Below are positions 1-6,716 of a DNA stretch of 39,581 nucleotides, piece after piece. The notes under the pieces were generated by a model. It saw only the letters and a program-made list of their open reading frames with translations. It did no database searches and was not told the origin of the DNA. Source of the DNA: a virus. The translations under genes were made by a program, and so were the position numbers. The DNA is taken from the IMG/VR virus record IMGVR_UViG_3300038856_000054, positions 1-39,581 of that record. One strand, written 5' to 3'. Each line of letters opens with the position of its first letter. Within the stretch, counting starts at the first letter, position 1.

Positions 1-127
1 GCTCTGCACCTTGCGGCGCTTGAAGCCCTTGCCGATCCAGATGCGACCTTCACGCGGCGGGATGAATCGGTGCGTGCCGTCCGCGTACCAGAGCCGGCAG
101 TAGTTCGGAGGCATGAAGATGTTGCCC
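1..127. repeat. Terminal direct repeat, left copy (contig closure)
   Basis: These 127 bases are identical to the last 127 bases of the window (39455-39581). An exact overlap whose length equals a common assembler k-mer size is the usual signature of a circular contig, from a circular or circularly permuted phage genome. A true short terminal repeat is possible but less likely, because a coding frame runs straight through the join. The unique genome is 39,454 bp. Confidence 0.95.
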
Positions 128-330
128 ACCATCGCGACCCCTTCCGGCACCGCTACCATGTGGGCCAAGTCGTGACCCTTCTGCAACGGGGCAGAGCGCT
201 CGATCACGATCGGCACGTCTTCGTGCAGCAAGTCGTTGGCCTGGCGCAGCTCGATGCACCGAAGCGGCGCACCCTTTTGGCTGCGCAGAAACCGGGTGGG
301 CCACGGGGCCCTGGGTGCGGGCTCAGTCAA
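1..330 (-). CDS. Junction-spanning head-region protein, 5' part (TTG start)
   Basis: This is the 5' part of a 139-residue protein whose 3' end lies at 39365 after joining the contig ends. The start is a TTG at 330-328 that overlaps the stop of the preceding gene (TTGA), the same coupling used by most genes here. The frame passes through position 1 into 39454 without a stop and ends with a basic tail. It sits directly upstream of the portal gene (3-nt gap), so a small structural or packaging role is likely. No family was recognised. Only from MPPNYCRLWY (114) onward is a second copy present in the right-end repeat. The frame assignment is firm; the TTG start is inferred from the overlap. Confidence 0.75.
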   Translation of the reverse strand, partial: MTEPAPRAPWPTRFLRSQKGAPLRCIELRQANDLLHEDVPIVIERSAPLQKGHDLAHMVAVPEGVAMVGNIFMPPNYCRLWYADGTHRFIPPREGRIWIGKGFKRRKVQS

Positions 331-650
331 TGCACCACCTTCACGGGCTTGACCTTGCTCTCACGCAGTTGCCTGAGGCACTCGGCGGCGCTCACGTCGA
401 TCGCCTGGTCGAGCTCTCCGCGCCCGTCGCTGTCCGCGAGGTCCTGCGTCGACACCTGGCCGTTCCATCCCCTCGCGTGCTTCATCGCGAGCGTCATGTA
501 CTCGACGCTGACCGCCACGATGGCGCCCGCATGCTCGTCCTCGAACGTGGTGCAGCCAATGCGGGCTTGCGGCAGCACGGTCAGCACCTGGGCGCAGAAT
601 CGCCCGATGAAGTGCTGCATGGCCGGACGGTGGGTCGGGTCGAGCTTCAT
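327..650 (-). CDS. Hypothetical protein, 107 aa, late operon
   Basis: It starts with ATG at 650 that overlaps the previous stop (ATGA) and ends at 327, overlapping the next start. The product is a small mixed alpha/beta-looking protein with a motif-free core (FIGRFCAQVLTVLPQA), an acidic middle and a C-terminal VKPVKVVH. No family is recognised. It lies between the Tat-signal protein and the junction-spanning gene in the terminase-to-portal stretch of the late operon, so it is probably made late with the virion proteins. Confidence 0.7.
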   Translation of the reverse strand: MKLDPTHRPAMQHFIGRFCAQVLTVLPQARIGCTTFEDEHAGAIVAVSVEYMTLAMKHARGWNGQVSTQDLADSDGRGELDQAIDVSAAECLRQLRESKVKPVKVVH

Positions 651-1195
651 CGCTTTTTCTCCCTGTCGAGCACCTTGACCGCCTCTCTCAGCAAGGGACT
701 TGGATCAGCGCGTACCGCGGCCTCGATCTTCGCATCGGCGCGCATCGGATATAGGCGGAATCCGAGACCCACTTCGCCCCGCATGACCGCGTTGGTTCCC
801 GTCAAGTCCGCCATGTCCGCCGCTTGGCAAGCCGCCAAAGCGCTGGGGTAGATCACGCCCGTGACCCTGGAACCTGGCGTGCGCTCGACCCACCAATCGC
901 GCCCGTTGAGCGTGAACACCAGCAGACCATCGTGCCGGCGCACATAGGCCGGATGGCCGCAATGCTTGGTCTCCCGCCACGCATAGCCCGGCATGCCCGG
1001 CACGTTCGGCGGATCGAGATCGAACGTCTCCAGAGTGTAGTCCGGGCCGGCGTAGCCGTGCTCGGTGCTGAGCATGACGGGCCCGTAGATATCGGGCCCC
1101 GCCTCCACCTGCACCGGCTCGGCCGCCGCCTTGCGGCCCAGTAGCGCCGCCAGGGGCGCGAGGCCGATTGCTTGTAGGAATCCTCTGCGCTTCAT
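647..1195 (-). CDS. Exported protein with Tat-like signal peptide
   Basis: The 182-residue protein begins MKRRGFLQAIGLAPLAALLG, which has the layout of a twin-arginine signal: RRGFLQ, a hydrophobic stretch, then an AAA region before ~residue 26 that could be the cleavage site. The rest is a mature domain of about 155 residues with repeated aromatic and Gly/Pro turns, a DGLLVFTLNGRDWWVER strand pair and a basic end (DREKKR). No enzyme family is recognised. The ATG at 1195 overlaps the terminase stop by 4 nt. A Tat signal suggests folding in the cytoplasm and export to the periplasm, which is unexpected between terminase and portal. Alternatively the N-terminus may be only a membrane anchor. 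Confidence 0.75.
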   Translation of the reverse strand: MKRRGFLQAIGLAPLAALLGRKAAAEPVQVEAGPDIYGPVMLSTEHGYAGPDYTLETFDLDPPNVPGMPGYAWRETKHCGHPAYVRRHDGLLVFTLNGRDWWVERTPGSRVTGVIYPSALAACQAADMADLTGTNAVMRGEVGLGFRLYPMRADAKIEAAVRADPSPLLREAVKVLDREKKR

Positions 1196-2826
1196 GCTCT
1201 CGGTCCTCTCTTGGCGCCCGCCTGCCAGCGGCGGGGCTTGTAGACGTCATTCAGGCGCTTGCTCTGTTCCCGCTGGCCCCTGAGGTGCCGAGCCTGCGGG
1301 GTCACCAACAGGCTCTTGTCCAGCACCCAGGCGGGGGGCTTGGGGTCGGTGTGCCAATCCACCATGACGGCAGCATACGCCAGGCATCGCATCGCGTCAT
1401 AGTGGCCGTGCACCTCGGAGCGCGCCAGCTTGCCGTTCGGGCCCCTGACGGCCGCCCGGGTATGCGCAATGGTCGCGACCGCATCGGGATGCAGTTCGAT
1501 CTTGTCGTCGGTAAACAGGCGATTGAGCACGTGAAACTGCGCATCCGGGTCCTTGTTGACGGCTGCCGCAAAGCTCATCCCGAGGCTTGCGAGCTCGGCG
1601 CGCAGCCTCGGTTCGCAGTCCATCACGCGAGCGTACGGCTTGTGGCGCCAATCGTCCTCGGTGCGGTCACGCCCCAGCACCTCGATCCCGTCATCGGGCG
1701 GCGGCGGCGGAACGTCGTTGTTCAGGATCACGTGGCCGTTCCAGCGCCGGGTGCCCTCGAAACACTCCCGCTCGCCCGCCTCTGCGATCTCCGCCACATC
1801 CTTGGTGCCGGCGTTGTGGGCGGTCCAGTCGCTACGAATGCAGATCTTCGCCCGCTCGTAATCCACCCAGCCCCACAGGATGGCGAACAGGTCCGGGTAC
1901 CAGGCCGCGTCCGCGAACGTGTAGCAGAGCGCCCACTCGGGCGTGTCGAATGCGCGCACGTGCCGGGCTTCGTCGAATGCGGGAACGACCACCTTGCGAC
2001 CGCTACGAATGCGCTTGTTGAAGTACTCCCGCTGGCAGTCTGGGTCATCGCGCCCTCCAGCGGCGCGAATGAACTCCTCCCGTTCGGCGTCACTGAGCGC
2101 GGTGTTGTCGTCGATGGTGGCATACCAGTATGCCCCGCGGAGCTTTGCATCCTCTACGAACTCCAGATCGTAATCCGTGTCCACTTCCTCGGGCGCGGAA
2201 CTCTCAAGGCACATACGCGCCCACGGGCGCTGCTGGTACTGGTGGTACAGAACATTCTTCACCGTGTACTTCAGGTAGCGAACGAACGCGGCCTCGGAGA
2301 GATCATCGCCGTCGCAGCCGCGGCCGCGTAGAGCATTCGGGTGCTGATCGAGCCCAGCCATCGCAATGCGACTGCCGTTGGGGAAGTACAGGCCAGCCGG
2401 GTTGCCCCTGTGCGCAGACTTGAAGATCGGGCGAAGGTCTGGGGGGCAACGGTCGAGCAACAATGGGAGCAACTCCCCCACGATTTCCTCGATGTCCTTC
2501 TGATATGCCGTGGTGTAGCGGAACATCCCAGGGCGCCCAATGCCGCCGTCTTCGATGGGCTTGGTACTACGAATACAGTCTTCCATACGAACCACGATGC
2601 GCTTCGACGTCTTTCCCCAACGCTTGCCGATGTCGTCGACGTAGATTCGCGCGTATTGCCCAGGCTCGTTCTGCGGGTTGCGCTTCTCCCATTCGCGATA
2701 GTGCCGGTAGGCGGGCACTTGGTGGTCAAGCAACAACCATTCAAGGTCGCCGATCATCCAACCGACCCGCTCGAGCTGCTCGTCGGTGGCGTCATCGAGC
2801 GTGATGGACTGGGCGGCCTGCGTCAT
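1192..2826 (-). CDS. terL: Terminase large subunit (packaging ATPase/nuclease)
   Basis: The 544-residue protein is the motor that pumps DNA into the prohead through the portal and cuts concatemers. N-terminal ATPase: a terminase-type Walker A, GKRWGKTS at ~67-74; an acidic Walker B-like segment in GCDGDDLSEA (~170-179); and a coupling motif, LESSAP (~207-212). The C-terminal RNase H-like nuclease half has candidate metal ligands in TFADAAWYPD (~303-312), the WVDYERAK strand and a late HYDAMRCLAYA helix. Length fits the family (450-600). The start at 2826 overlaps the previous stop (ATGA). The Walker B lacks the usual DE pair in a clean hydrophobic strand, so exact catalytic residues are uncertain. 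Confidence 0.9.
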   Translation of the reverse strand: MTQAAQSITLDDATDEQLERVGWMIGDLEWLLLDHQVPAYRHYREWEKRNPQNEPGQYARIYVDDIGKRWGKTSKRIVVRMEDCIRSTKPIEDGGIGRPGMFRYTTAYQKDIEEIVGELLPLLLDRCPPDLRPIFKSAHRGNPAGLYFPNGSRIAMAGLDQHPNALRGRGCDGDDLSEAAFVRYLKYTVKNVLYHQYQQRPWARMCLESSAPEEVDTDYDLEFVEDAKLRGAYWYATIDDNTALSDAEREEFIRAAGGRDDPDCQREYFNKRIRSGRKVVVPAFDEARHVRAFDTPEWALCYTFADAAWYPDLFAILWGWVDYERAKICIRSDWTAHNAGTKDVAEIAEAGERECFEGTRRWNGHVILNNDVPPPPPDDGIEVLGRDRTEDDWRHKPYARVMDCEPRLRAELASLGMSFAAAVNKDPDAQFHVLNRLFTDDKIELHPDAVATIAHTRAAVRGPNGKLARSEVHGHYDAMRCLAYAAVMVDWHTDPKPPAWVLDKSLLVTPQARHLRGQREQSKRLNDVYKPRRWQAGAKRGPRA

Positions 2827-3026
2827 CTAAGGCCCAACTCATGAATCGCGTCCTGAATCGATCCGGCAACCCAACATTGCTGCCCGTTAGACAGTGTCAG
2901 CACCACGCCGGAATTCATCTCCTCGACAGCAATCACTGCATCGGGGCGCACTGCCACGACGAGCTTGGTCACTTCGGAGGGGGCGCCTTCGTGCTCCCTG
3001 GCCTTTTCGAACTTCGCCAGCCTCAT
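2823..3026 (-). CDS. Small protein, 67 aa, upstream of terminase
   Basis: ATG at 3026 follows a good ribosome site (GGGAGG, 8 nt away), so the longer upstream reading is unlikely. The product reads as a compact beta-rich domain: KLVVAVRPDAVIAVEEM, then GVVLTLSNGQQCWVAG, then a short helix. The layout is loosely like FlbD-type small proteins, but this resemblance is by eye and weak. Its stop overlaps the terminase start (ATGA), which implies translational coupling to terL. Confidence 0.7.
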   Translation of the reverse strand: MRLAKFEKAREHEGAPSEVTKLVVAVRPDAVIAVEEMNSGVVLTLSNGQQCWVAGSIQDAIHELGLR

Positions 3027-3040
3027 GTCGCTAACCTCCC

Positions 3041-3304
3041 TTATGCCACCAGCCGTAGCCTCCAGCCCACGCATGGCCGGCCGTCATGATCGCCACCGCA
3101 TTCGCACGCCACCGGCCGGAAGCCCGCGCGCTCCAGGTCCATCGTGGTGCGGCCCATGCGAGCCGCTACCTGCGCCATGTACAGGTTTGGCGACAGGCCC
3201 ACCCGCTTGGCGTGCTGGTGCATGGGGTCGTTGCGACGGCTCCACCACACGCGCAGCCGGTCGAGCAGCCGCCACCATGCCAGCCCCGTGTGGTAGCGAT
3301 TCAT
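3041..3304 (-). CDS. Small basic protein with C-terminal Cys pair, 87 aa
   Basis: The start at 3304 overlaps the stop of the 59-residue gene before it (ATGA). An N-terminal Trp/Arg-rich amphipathic stretch (LAWWRLLDRLRVWWSRR) is followed by a helical middle and a CECGGDHDGRPC cluster that could bind zinc. No family is recognised. It is part of the packaging end of the late operon. Confidence 0.65.
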   Translation of the reverse strand: MNRYHTGLAWWRLLDRLRVWWSRRNDPMHQHAKRVGLSPNLYMAQVAARMGRTTMDLERAGFRPVACECGGDHDGRPCVGWRLRLVA

Positions 3305-3480
3305 AGCTTGTCCAGCGGCAGGAGCCGTGCAGCAACTTCGGCTTCCCGAAAAGCGACATTCCTTGCCGCATCACCGTAGGTGCCCCCGGGGAACTCCCCC
3401 GGCCAGCCCTTCCCCCGCACCCATTCCTGGATGCACCAGTGCACGTGCTCCGGCCAGTCGGGTTCTCCTGGTCGGCGCAC
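3301..3480 (-). CDS. Small protein, 59 aa (GTG start)
   Basis: This short frame fills the gap between its neighbours. GTG at 3480 lies 1 nt after the previous stop, and its TGA overlaps the next ATG (ATGA). The product contains PDWPEHVHWCIQEWVRGKG, whose HW-x-IQ-x-W pattern resembles the N-termini of the two small HWNI proteins at 20798 and 21825. The rest is an Ala-rich helix (DAARNVAFREAEVAARLL). Function is unknown. A different, longer open frame on the same strand reads as low-complexity Gly/Arg/Pro and is rejected. Confidence 0.6.
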   Translation of the reverse strand: MRRPGEPDWPEHVHWCIQEWVRGKGWPGEFPGGTYGDAARNVAFREAEVAARLLPLDKL

Positions 3481-3481
3481 G

Positions 3482-4066
3482 TCAGTACCCCAGGCTCAGG
3501 GCGCCATCCTTGACGCGGATCGTCACGCACCCGTAGGCGCCCCGGTACGGGATGCAGTCCTGGCCGAGGCGCTCGAGCAGCTTGCTGTTGACTGGCGCAC
3601 CCAGCGCCAGGCCGTCCGTGTGGCTGGGCCCCCAGTACTCGCCCCTGACCTCGATGGGCTCCGTGATGTACGGCGCCCGGTCGCCCTCGCCACGCCTGCT
3701 CGGGGGCAAGAGTGGCCCGCGCCCGATGCAGAAGCCGGCCGACAGGCGGTCACCCTCCATGAGGGCCGCCATCGGGATGCTGGTCACCGGCACGCAAGCC
3801 GCGTACTTGGTCAGCGCGGCGCTCCGGATGTCCGGCCACTCGTGCGGGTCAGCGACACACACCACGACGTGCCGCCCCTCGCGGGCCAGCACCTGCTGCT
3901 CGATGGGCGCCTGAAAGGTCTGTACGGGCTGCTGGGGCGCTTCTGGCGCCGGTGGTGGCGCGAATGCGTCCGGCGGCGCTTCGGGGCTCTGCGGGGCCTC
4001 GGGCGCCACCGTGGGGGCCTGCTCGGGCGGGGTGCGGTTGGTGAATCGCTGCTTGCTCTTTGCCAT
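3482..4066 (-). CDS. Hypothetical protein with Pro/Ala-rich N-terminus, 194 aa
   Basis: The start is directly adjacent to the previous stop and has a strong ribosome site (GGAGGA, 5-6 nt). Residues ~12-55 are a disordered Pro/Ala/Glu/Gln linker. Residues ~60-194 form a folded, mostly beta-looking domain (HVVVCVADPHEWPD, KYAACVPVTSIPMAALM, CVTIRVKDGALSLGY). No family is recognised. Its place in the late operon suggests a minor virion or assembly protein. Confidence 0.7.
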   Translation of the reverse strand: MAKSKQRFTNRTPPEQAPTVAPEAPQSPEAPPDAFAPPPAPEAPQQPVQTFQAPIEQQVLAREGRHVVVCVADPHEWPDIRSAALTKYAACVPVTSIPMAALMEGDRLSAGFCIGRGPLLPPSRRGEGDRAPYITEPIEVRGEYWGPSHTDGLALGAPVNSKLLERLGQDCIPYRGAYGCVTIRVKDGALSLGY

Positions 4067-4390
4067 CTAGGTCCTCCGTGGGCCCATGCTGGGTAGCGTG
4101 GGGCGGTTTCCGATTTGCTTTACGCGGGCATCCAGGGCCTTGAGCGCCTGGGCGGTGAGTTCGTGGCGCTGGAGCGAAACCTCGGCCTTCGCCGCGATCT
4201 CTTGCTTGAGCTTGCGGTGCGCGACATCGTACGCCAGCCCGGCGCTGTCGATGCGCTTGTCCACCAGCGCGATCTGCTCCCGCAGGTCCGCAAGGTCCTG
4301 CTCCCGGTGGCGCTCGACCTTGCGGCGCGCGATATCGTACGCCAGCCCGGCGCACACCACGACGCTCGCACACGCGGCTAGGATTTCCAT
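4067..4390 (-). CDS. Small membrane protein with coiled coil, 107 aa
   Basis: ATG at 4390 overlaps the previous stop (TGATG) behind AGGAGG. An N-terminal hydrophobic segment (ILAACASVVVCAGLAY, ~3-18) leads into a long charged coiled coil. A block is duplicated: AGLAYDIARRK near residue 15 and AGLAYDVAHRK near residue 51. The DNA shows the same 25-bp element twice with one mismatch (4221-4245 and 4329-4353), 108 nt apart. The topology of one membrane span plus periplasmic coil is seen in inner-membrane spanins and some holins, but its place before terminase does not prove a lysis role. Confidence 0.7.
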   Translation of the reverse strand: MEILAACASVVVCAGLAYDIARRKVERHREQDLADLREQIALVDKRIDSAGLAYDVAHRKLKQEIAAKAEVSLQRHELTAQALKALDARVKQIGNRPTLPSMGPRRT

Positions 4391-4752
4391 CACTCCTCCT
4401 GCGTGGCTTCTACCACGGTTGCGCGCCTGCGTAGACGCTCGCTGACCGGCCCGTCCTCGGGCGACTGGTTGATCGTGATGCTGATTGCCGGCCCTCGCGG
4501 CTCGCCATCTCCCTGAGCGCCCACCGCGAGCTCCAGCAGCTTGCAGGCCGCCTGAAACCGCACGCTGTCACGCCGACAGCCCAGCAGCTCCACGATGGTG
4601 GCGAGTGCCCTGTCGGTGTGCTCGCCCGCCTTGATGGCCAGTTTGGCGCGATCCAGGGCCGCGATGGACGGCACCACCCCCTGGCCCCCCTGCCGGATGC
4701 TCTCGCTCGGCTTGGCCCGCGAGGGTAGTACTCGGGAGCTTTTCACGTCCAC
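4390..4752 (-). CDS. Possible terminase small subunit, first late gene
   Basis: This is the first gene after the predicted late promoter and five genes upstream of terL. The 120-residue product has a basic N-terminus and two helical hairpins (LDRAKLAIKAGEHTDRALAT, then CRRDSVRFQAACKLLELAVG). The second is reminiscent of the helical segment common in small-terminase-like phage proteins. The C-terminus is beta-strand plus a charged tail. The assignment rests on position and helical layout, not on a firm motif. Start: GTG at 4752, or GTG at 4746, which has better spacing from a GGGG stretch. Confidence 0.5.
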   Translation of the reverse strand: MDVKSSRVLPSRAKPSESIRQGGQGVVPSIAALDRAKLAIKAGEHTDRALATIVELLGCRRDSVRFQAACKLLELAVGAQGDGEPRGPAISITINQSPEDGPVSERLRRRATVVEATQEE

Positions 4753-4778
4753 TGCCCCGAGTGTGTCACTCCAGCCAC

Positions 4779-4806
4779 ACTATACAAAATGCCGTTTTCG
4801 TGATAA
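4779..4806 (-). promoter_or_regulatory. Predicted sigma70-like promoter of the late operon
   Basis: Read on the minus strand, TTATCA (4806-4801) and TATAGT (4784-4779) are separated by 16 bp, matching the -35 and -10 consensus at 4/6 and 5/6 positions. The start of transcription would fall near 4772, about 20 nt before the first late gene. It lies in the only AT-richer gap on this strand, directly after two hairpins that could end the early operon. Confidence 0.5.
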
Positions 4807-4857
4807 GAATGCAACCTTAGCATTCTCGGCAGGCGGTAGCAGCGTGCTTTCAGCACG
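4807..4857 (-). terminator. Two stem-loops at the end of the leftward early operon
   Basis: Two perfect inverted repeats follow the last early gene. CGTGCT/AGCACG has a 3-nt loop (4843-4857). GAATGC/GCATTC has a 7-nt loop (4807-4825) and is followed on the minus strand by TTATC. Neither has a long T tract, so termination may be weak or factor-dependent. The stretch 4753-4882 holds no credible gene. Confidence 0.45.
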
Positions 4858-4882
4858 GCCCCCTAGCCTCCCATCAGGGCCA

Positions 4883-5152
4883 TCATGGCCGCACCACCAG
4901 CCGCGACCCGTGCTCCTGCGTGACCGCGCGCTGATTGCTGCGCGCGAACGCAAGCCCGTTCCAGACCCACTTGGGCGCGAGCCGGAGCTCCACCCCGTTT
5001 TCGAGCCAGAACCAGCCCGCGTCCCCAAGCCGCAGCACGGCCACCACGGGCTTTCGCCACAGTCGACCGATCGTCACCTCGACGTCATCGCCACCGATCC
5101 CCCGAAGCACGGTCCGCTTCGGTTCGCCTCGCCACATGATGTCTCCCGTCAT
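4883..5152 (-). CDS. Small beta-rich protein, 89 aa
   Basis: ATG at 5152 overlaps the stop of the hydrolase-like gene (ATGA). The sequence alternates short strands with Trp/Gly (VEVTIGRLWRKPVVAVLRLG, then WFWLENGVELRLAPKWVWNG), suggesting a small beta barrel. The C-terminus is basic. No family is recognised. It is the last gene of the leftward early operon, directly before the hairpin/promoter gap. If the upstream gene is an endolysin, this could be a lysis accessory or inhibitor, but nothing in the sequence shows that. Confidence 0.65.
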   Translation of the reverse strand: MTGDIMWRGEPKRTVLRGIGGDDVEVTIGRLWRKPVVAVLRLGDAGWFWLENGVELRLAPKWVWNGLAFARSNQRAVTQEHGSRLVVRP

Positions 5153-6015
5153 GACCGCCCTCCCGCCACATCGGCCGGCAGCGTGGCCGGACACCGCTCG
5201 CCGGTGGGCGTGCTCCAGTACGCCTGTGCGAGCGCATCGCGCGGTAGCCCGCACCAGACCCGCACCCAGCAGCTCGGCGGCCGGTCGCACGCATGCCGGT
5301 CATCGTCGCAGCGCCCGCCGTAGTGGCGTGCCTGGGGGCAGCGGTGCTGGCCGGGGTCCTGCACCCACCGGCGGGCCAGACGGGCCCTGTGGAGCCACCT
5401 GGGCAGCCAGCGGGCCCACGCGAGACTGCCGGGCCATCCGCGGGGCTCGGCGCCATCGGGGTCGAGGTGCAGAATCCAGGCCCGGGAGCCGCGCGGGCGG
5501 GTGTTGTAGCGCCACACGTTGGCATACAGGCGCTCACCGAAGCGGGCGCGCAGCACGTCCCACATGATGGCGGCCTCGTGGTGGCTGCCCTCGAGGCCGA
5601 TCTCGCCCACGGACTGACGGGCGAGCCGCAGGGCTAGCCGTCCTCCGGCAGCATGCCGAGCTTCACGCTGTACTCGTGCGGGATGGGGGTCACGTTTGGC
5701 GGCAGTATCTCGATCTCGAATGCGGCTAAACGTCGATCGTGCCCCTCCGGCCTGAGACCCTCCGGGAACTCGAGGCGCGCAACGCCATTGTCCCGCATCC
5801 ACGCCACCAGCGCATCCATGAACTCGGCGCGGTCTTTCGTCGCGTATGGCTTCGGCCATTCCATCTCTACCCTCCTCCCGGCCCTCGCCGGTGTTGTCCT
5901 GTGCGTGCGCCTGGTCCACGCAACACCGCGCCAGCACGCCGCAGACCATGAGGCCCACCAGGCAGCACAGCACGACCGCGCGCGTGAAGCGCTCGTCCTC
6001 GGGCCGGTAGGTCAC
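5149..6015 (-). CDS. Putative signal-anchored cell-wall hydrolase (endolysin)
   Basis: The 288-residue frame starts at GTG 6015, overlapping the previous stop (GTGA). Residues ~12-32 are hydrophobic and Cys-rich (AVVLCCLVGLMVCGVLARCC), followed by AHAQ, a possible signal cleavage site. Residues ~128-288 resemble phage cell-wall hydrolase-like proteins: LARQSVGEIGLEG with a candidate catalytic Glu, a helix-rich middle, RAWILHLDPDGAEPRGWP, and a HYGG motif late. The Arg/Gly/Ala-rich middle (~50-125) reads like an out-of-frame shadow and contains another convincing gene (5634-5864) in a different frame. There is no in-frame stop, so initiation at 6015 would give one anchored polypeptide. The alternative is a separate hydrolase starting at CTG 5631 or GTG 5610. 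Confidence 0.5.
   Translation of the reverse strand: MTYRPEDERFTRAVVLCCLVGLMVCGVLARCCVDQAHAQDNTGEGREEGRDGMAEAIRDERPRRVHGCAGGVDAGQWRCAPRVPGGSQAGGARSTFSRIRDRDTAAKRDPHPARVQREARHAAGGRLALRLARQSVGEIGLEGSHHEAAIMWDVLRARFGERLYANVWRYNTRPRGSRAWILHLDPDGAEPRGWPGSLAWARWLPRWLHRARLARRWVQDPGQHRCPQARHYGGRCDDDRHACDRPPSCWVRVWCGLPRDALAQAYWSTPTGERCPATLPADVAGGRS
5634..5864 (-). CDS. Small protein, 76 aa, nested in hydrolase frame
   Basis: It has a strong ribosome site (GGAGGAGGG just before ATG 5864) and a well-behaved protein sequence: EFMDALVAWMRDNGVARLEF, then a strand-rich end (AAFEIEILPPNVTPIPHEYS). Codon third positions are mostly G/C in this frame. It ends with TAG at 5636-5634. It lies wholly inside the 5149-6015 open frame, shifted by +1. 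Function is unknown. If the larger frame is translated through, this is a gene within a gene. Confidence 0.7.
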   Translation of the reverse strand: MEWPKPYATKDRAEFMDALVAWMRDNGVARLEFPEGLRPEGHDRRLAAFEIEILPPNVTPIPHEYSVKLGMLPEDG

Positions 6016-6716
6016 GTGTCGCGCTCCTGCAGCGCCCGCTCGACCTCAAGCATGGCCGCGACGGCGGTCGGGTGCCCTGTCGTGACCTTGCCGCCCCACA
6101 CGACCGCGTTCCATGTGTGATTCAGATTCATGTAGGCCAAGCCGCTGCGACCCATCCTGTAGGACATCGACGTCGGGGACCCGCGCTCCCAGCCATCCCG
6201 ACTGTCGGCCGCGAGTTGCTCGGCCGCCCGCTGCGCGTCCAGGAGGGTCGGAAACCATGTGCCCTTGAATCCATCACCCGCTTGGAGCACTTCGCACAGC
6301 GGCTTGTACACGTAGACGTGGGTGTCTACGAGTTCTACGCAATTGGGGTTGACACTCTGCCGCCACCCCTCCCGGTCCGCGCCCTGCCGCTCGTCCGCCG
6401 TGAGCTCGCGGGCGGCCTGCTGGAGCGGGACCTTCCCGCGTCCACACCAAAAGTCATCGGACGCGCCCAAGCAGCCTGGACAAACGCATGTGTCGAGTGG
6501 GAAGCTGTCGAGCTTCGGCGGACAACAGCAGACGTGGTAGCCGCACGTGTCGCAGTGTCCGTCGGCGCCGTAAGCAGCCGTGTACTCGTGGTCAGACACG
6601 CGCCGCTCACCCACCACTCGCGGTCCGCACTTGGGGCAGATGCGACCGGGCAGGCGCAGCTTGTGGACTGTGCACCACCAGCCTTCCGCGCAACCGAATA
6701 GGCGTAGAGCGATCAT
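6012..6716 (-). CDS. Multi zinc-ribbon protein, 234 aa
   Basis: ATG at 6716 overlaps the previous stop (ATGA). The N-terminal half carries several Cys/His clusters: HKLRLPGRICPKCG, HCDTCGYHVCCCPP, CVCPGCLG and a following C at DDFWCGRG. These are enough for at least two zinc sites. The C-terminal half (~120-234) has no Cys cluster and contains a WFPTLLDAQRAAEQLAADS helix and a late NLNHTWNAVVWGG strand pair. Function is unknown; a nucleic-acid or protein adaptor is a reasonable guess. It could be two fused modules. Confidence 0.65.
   Translation of the reverse strand: MIALRLFGCAEGWWCTVHKLRLPGRICPKCGPRVVGERRVSDHEYTAAYGADGHCDTCGYHVCCCPPKLDSFPLDTCVCPGCLGASDDFWCGRGKVPLQQAARELTADERQGADREGWRQSVNPNCVELVDTHVYVYKPLCEVLQAGDGFKGTWFPTLLDAQRAAEQLAADSRDGWERGSPTSMSYRMGRSGLAYMNLNHTWNAVVWGGKVTTGHPTAVAAMLEVERALQERDT

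Noticed and set aside
50-304. 84-residue minus-strand frame near the left end
   Set aside because: It reads as Arg/Gly/Ala-rich shadow sequence. The frame beginning at TTG 330 is coupled to its neighbour and continues across the join, so it is preferred.
1168-2331. 387-residue plus-strand open frame opposite terminase
   Set aside because: Long antisense frames are common in GC-rich DNA. It has no ribosome site and lies wholly over a well-supported terminase gene.
3084-3530. 148-residue minus-strand frame overlapping 3301-3480
   Set aside because: Low-complexity Gly/Arg/Pro sequence. The 59-residue frame in the same place has stop-start overlaps on both sides and better composition.
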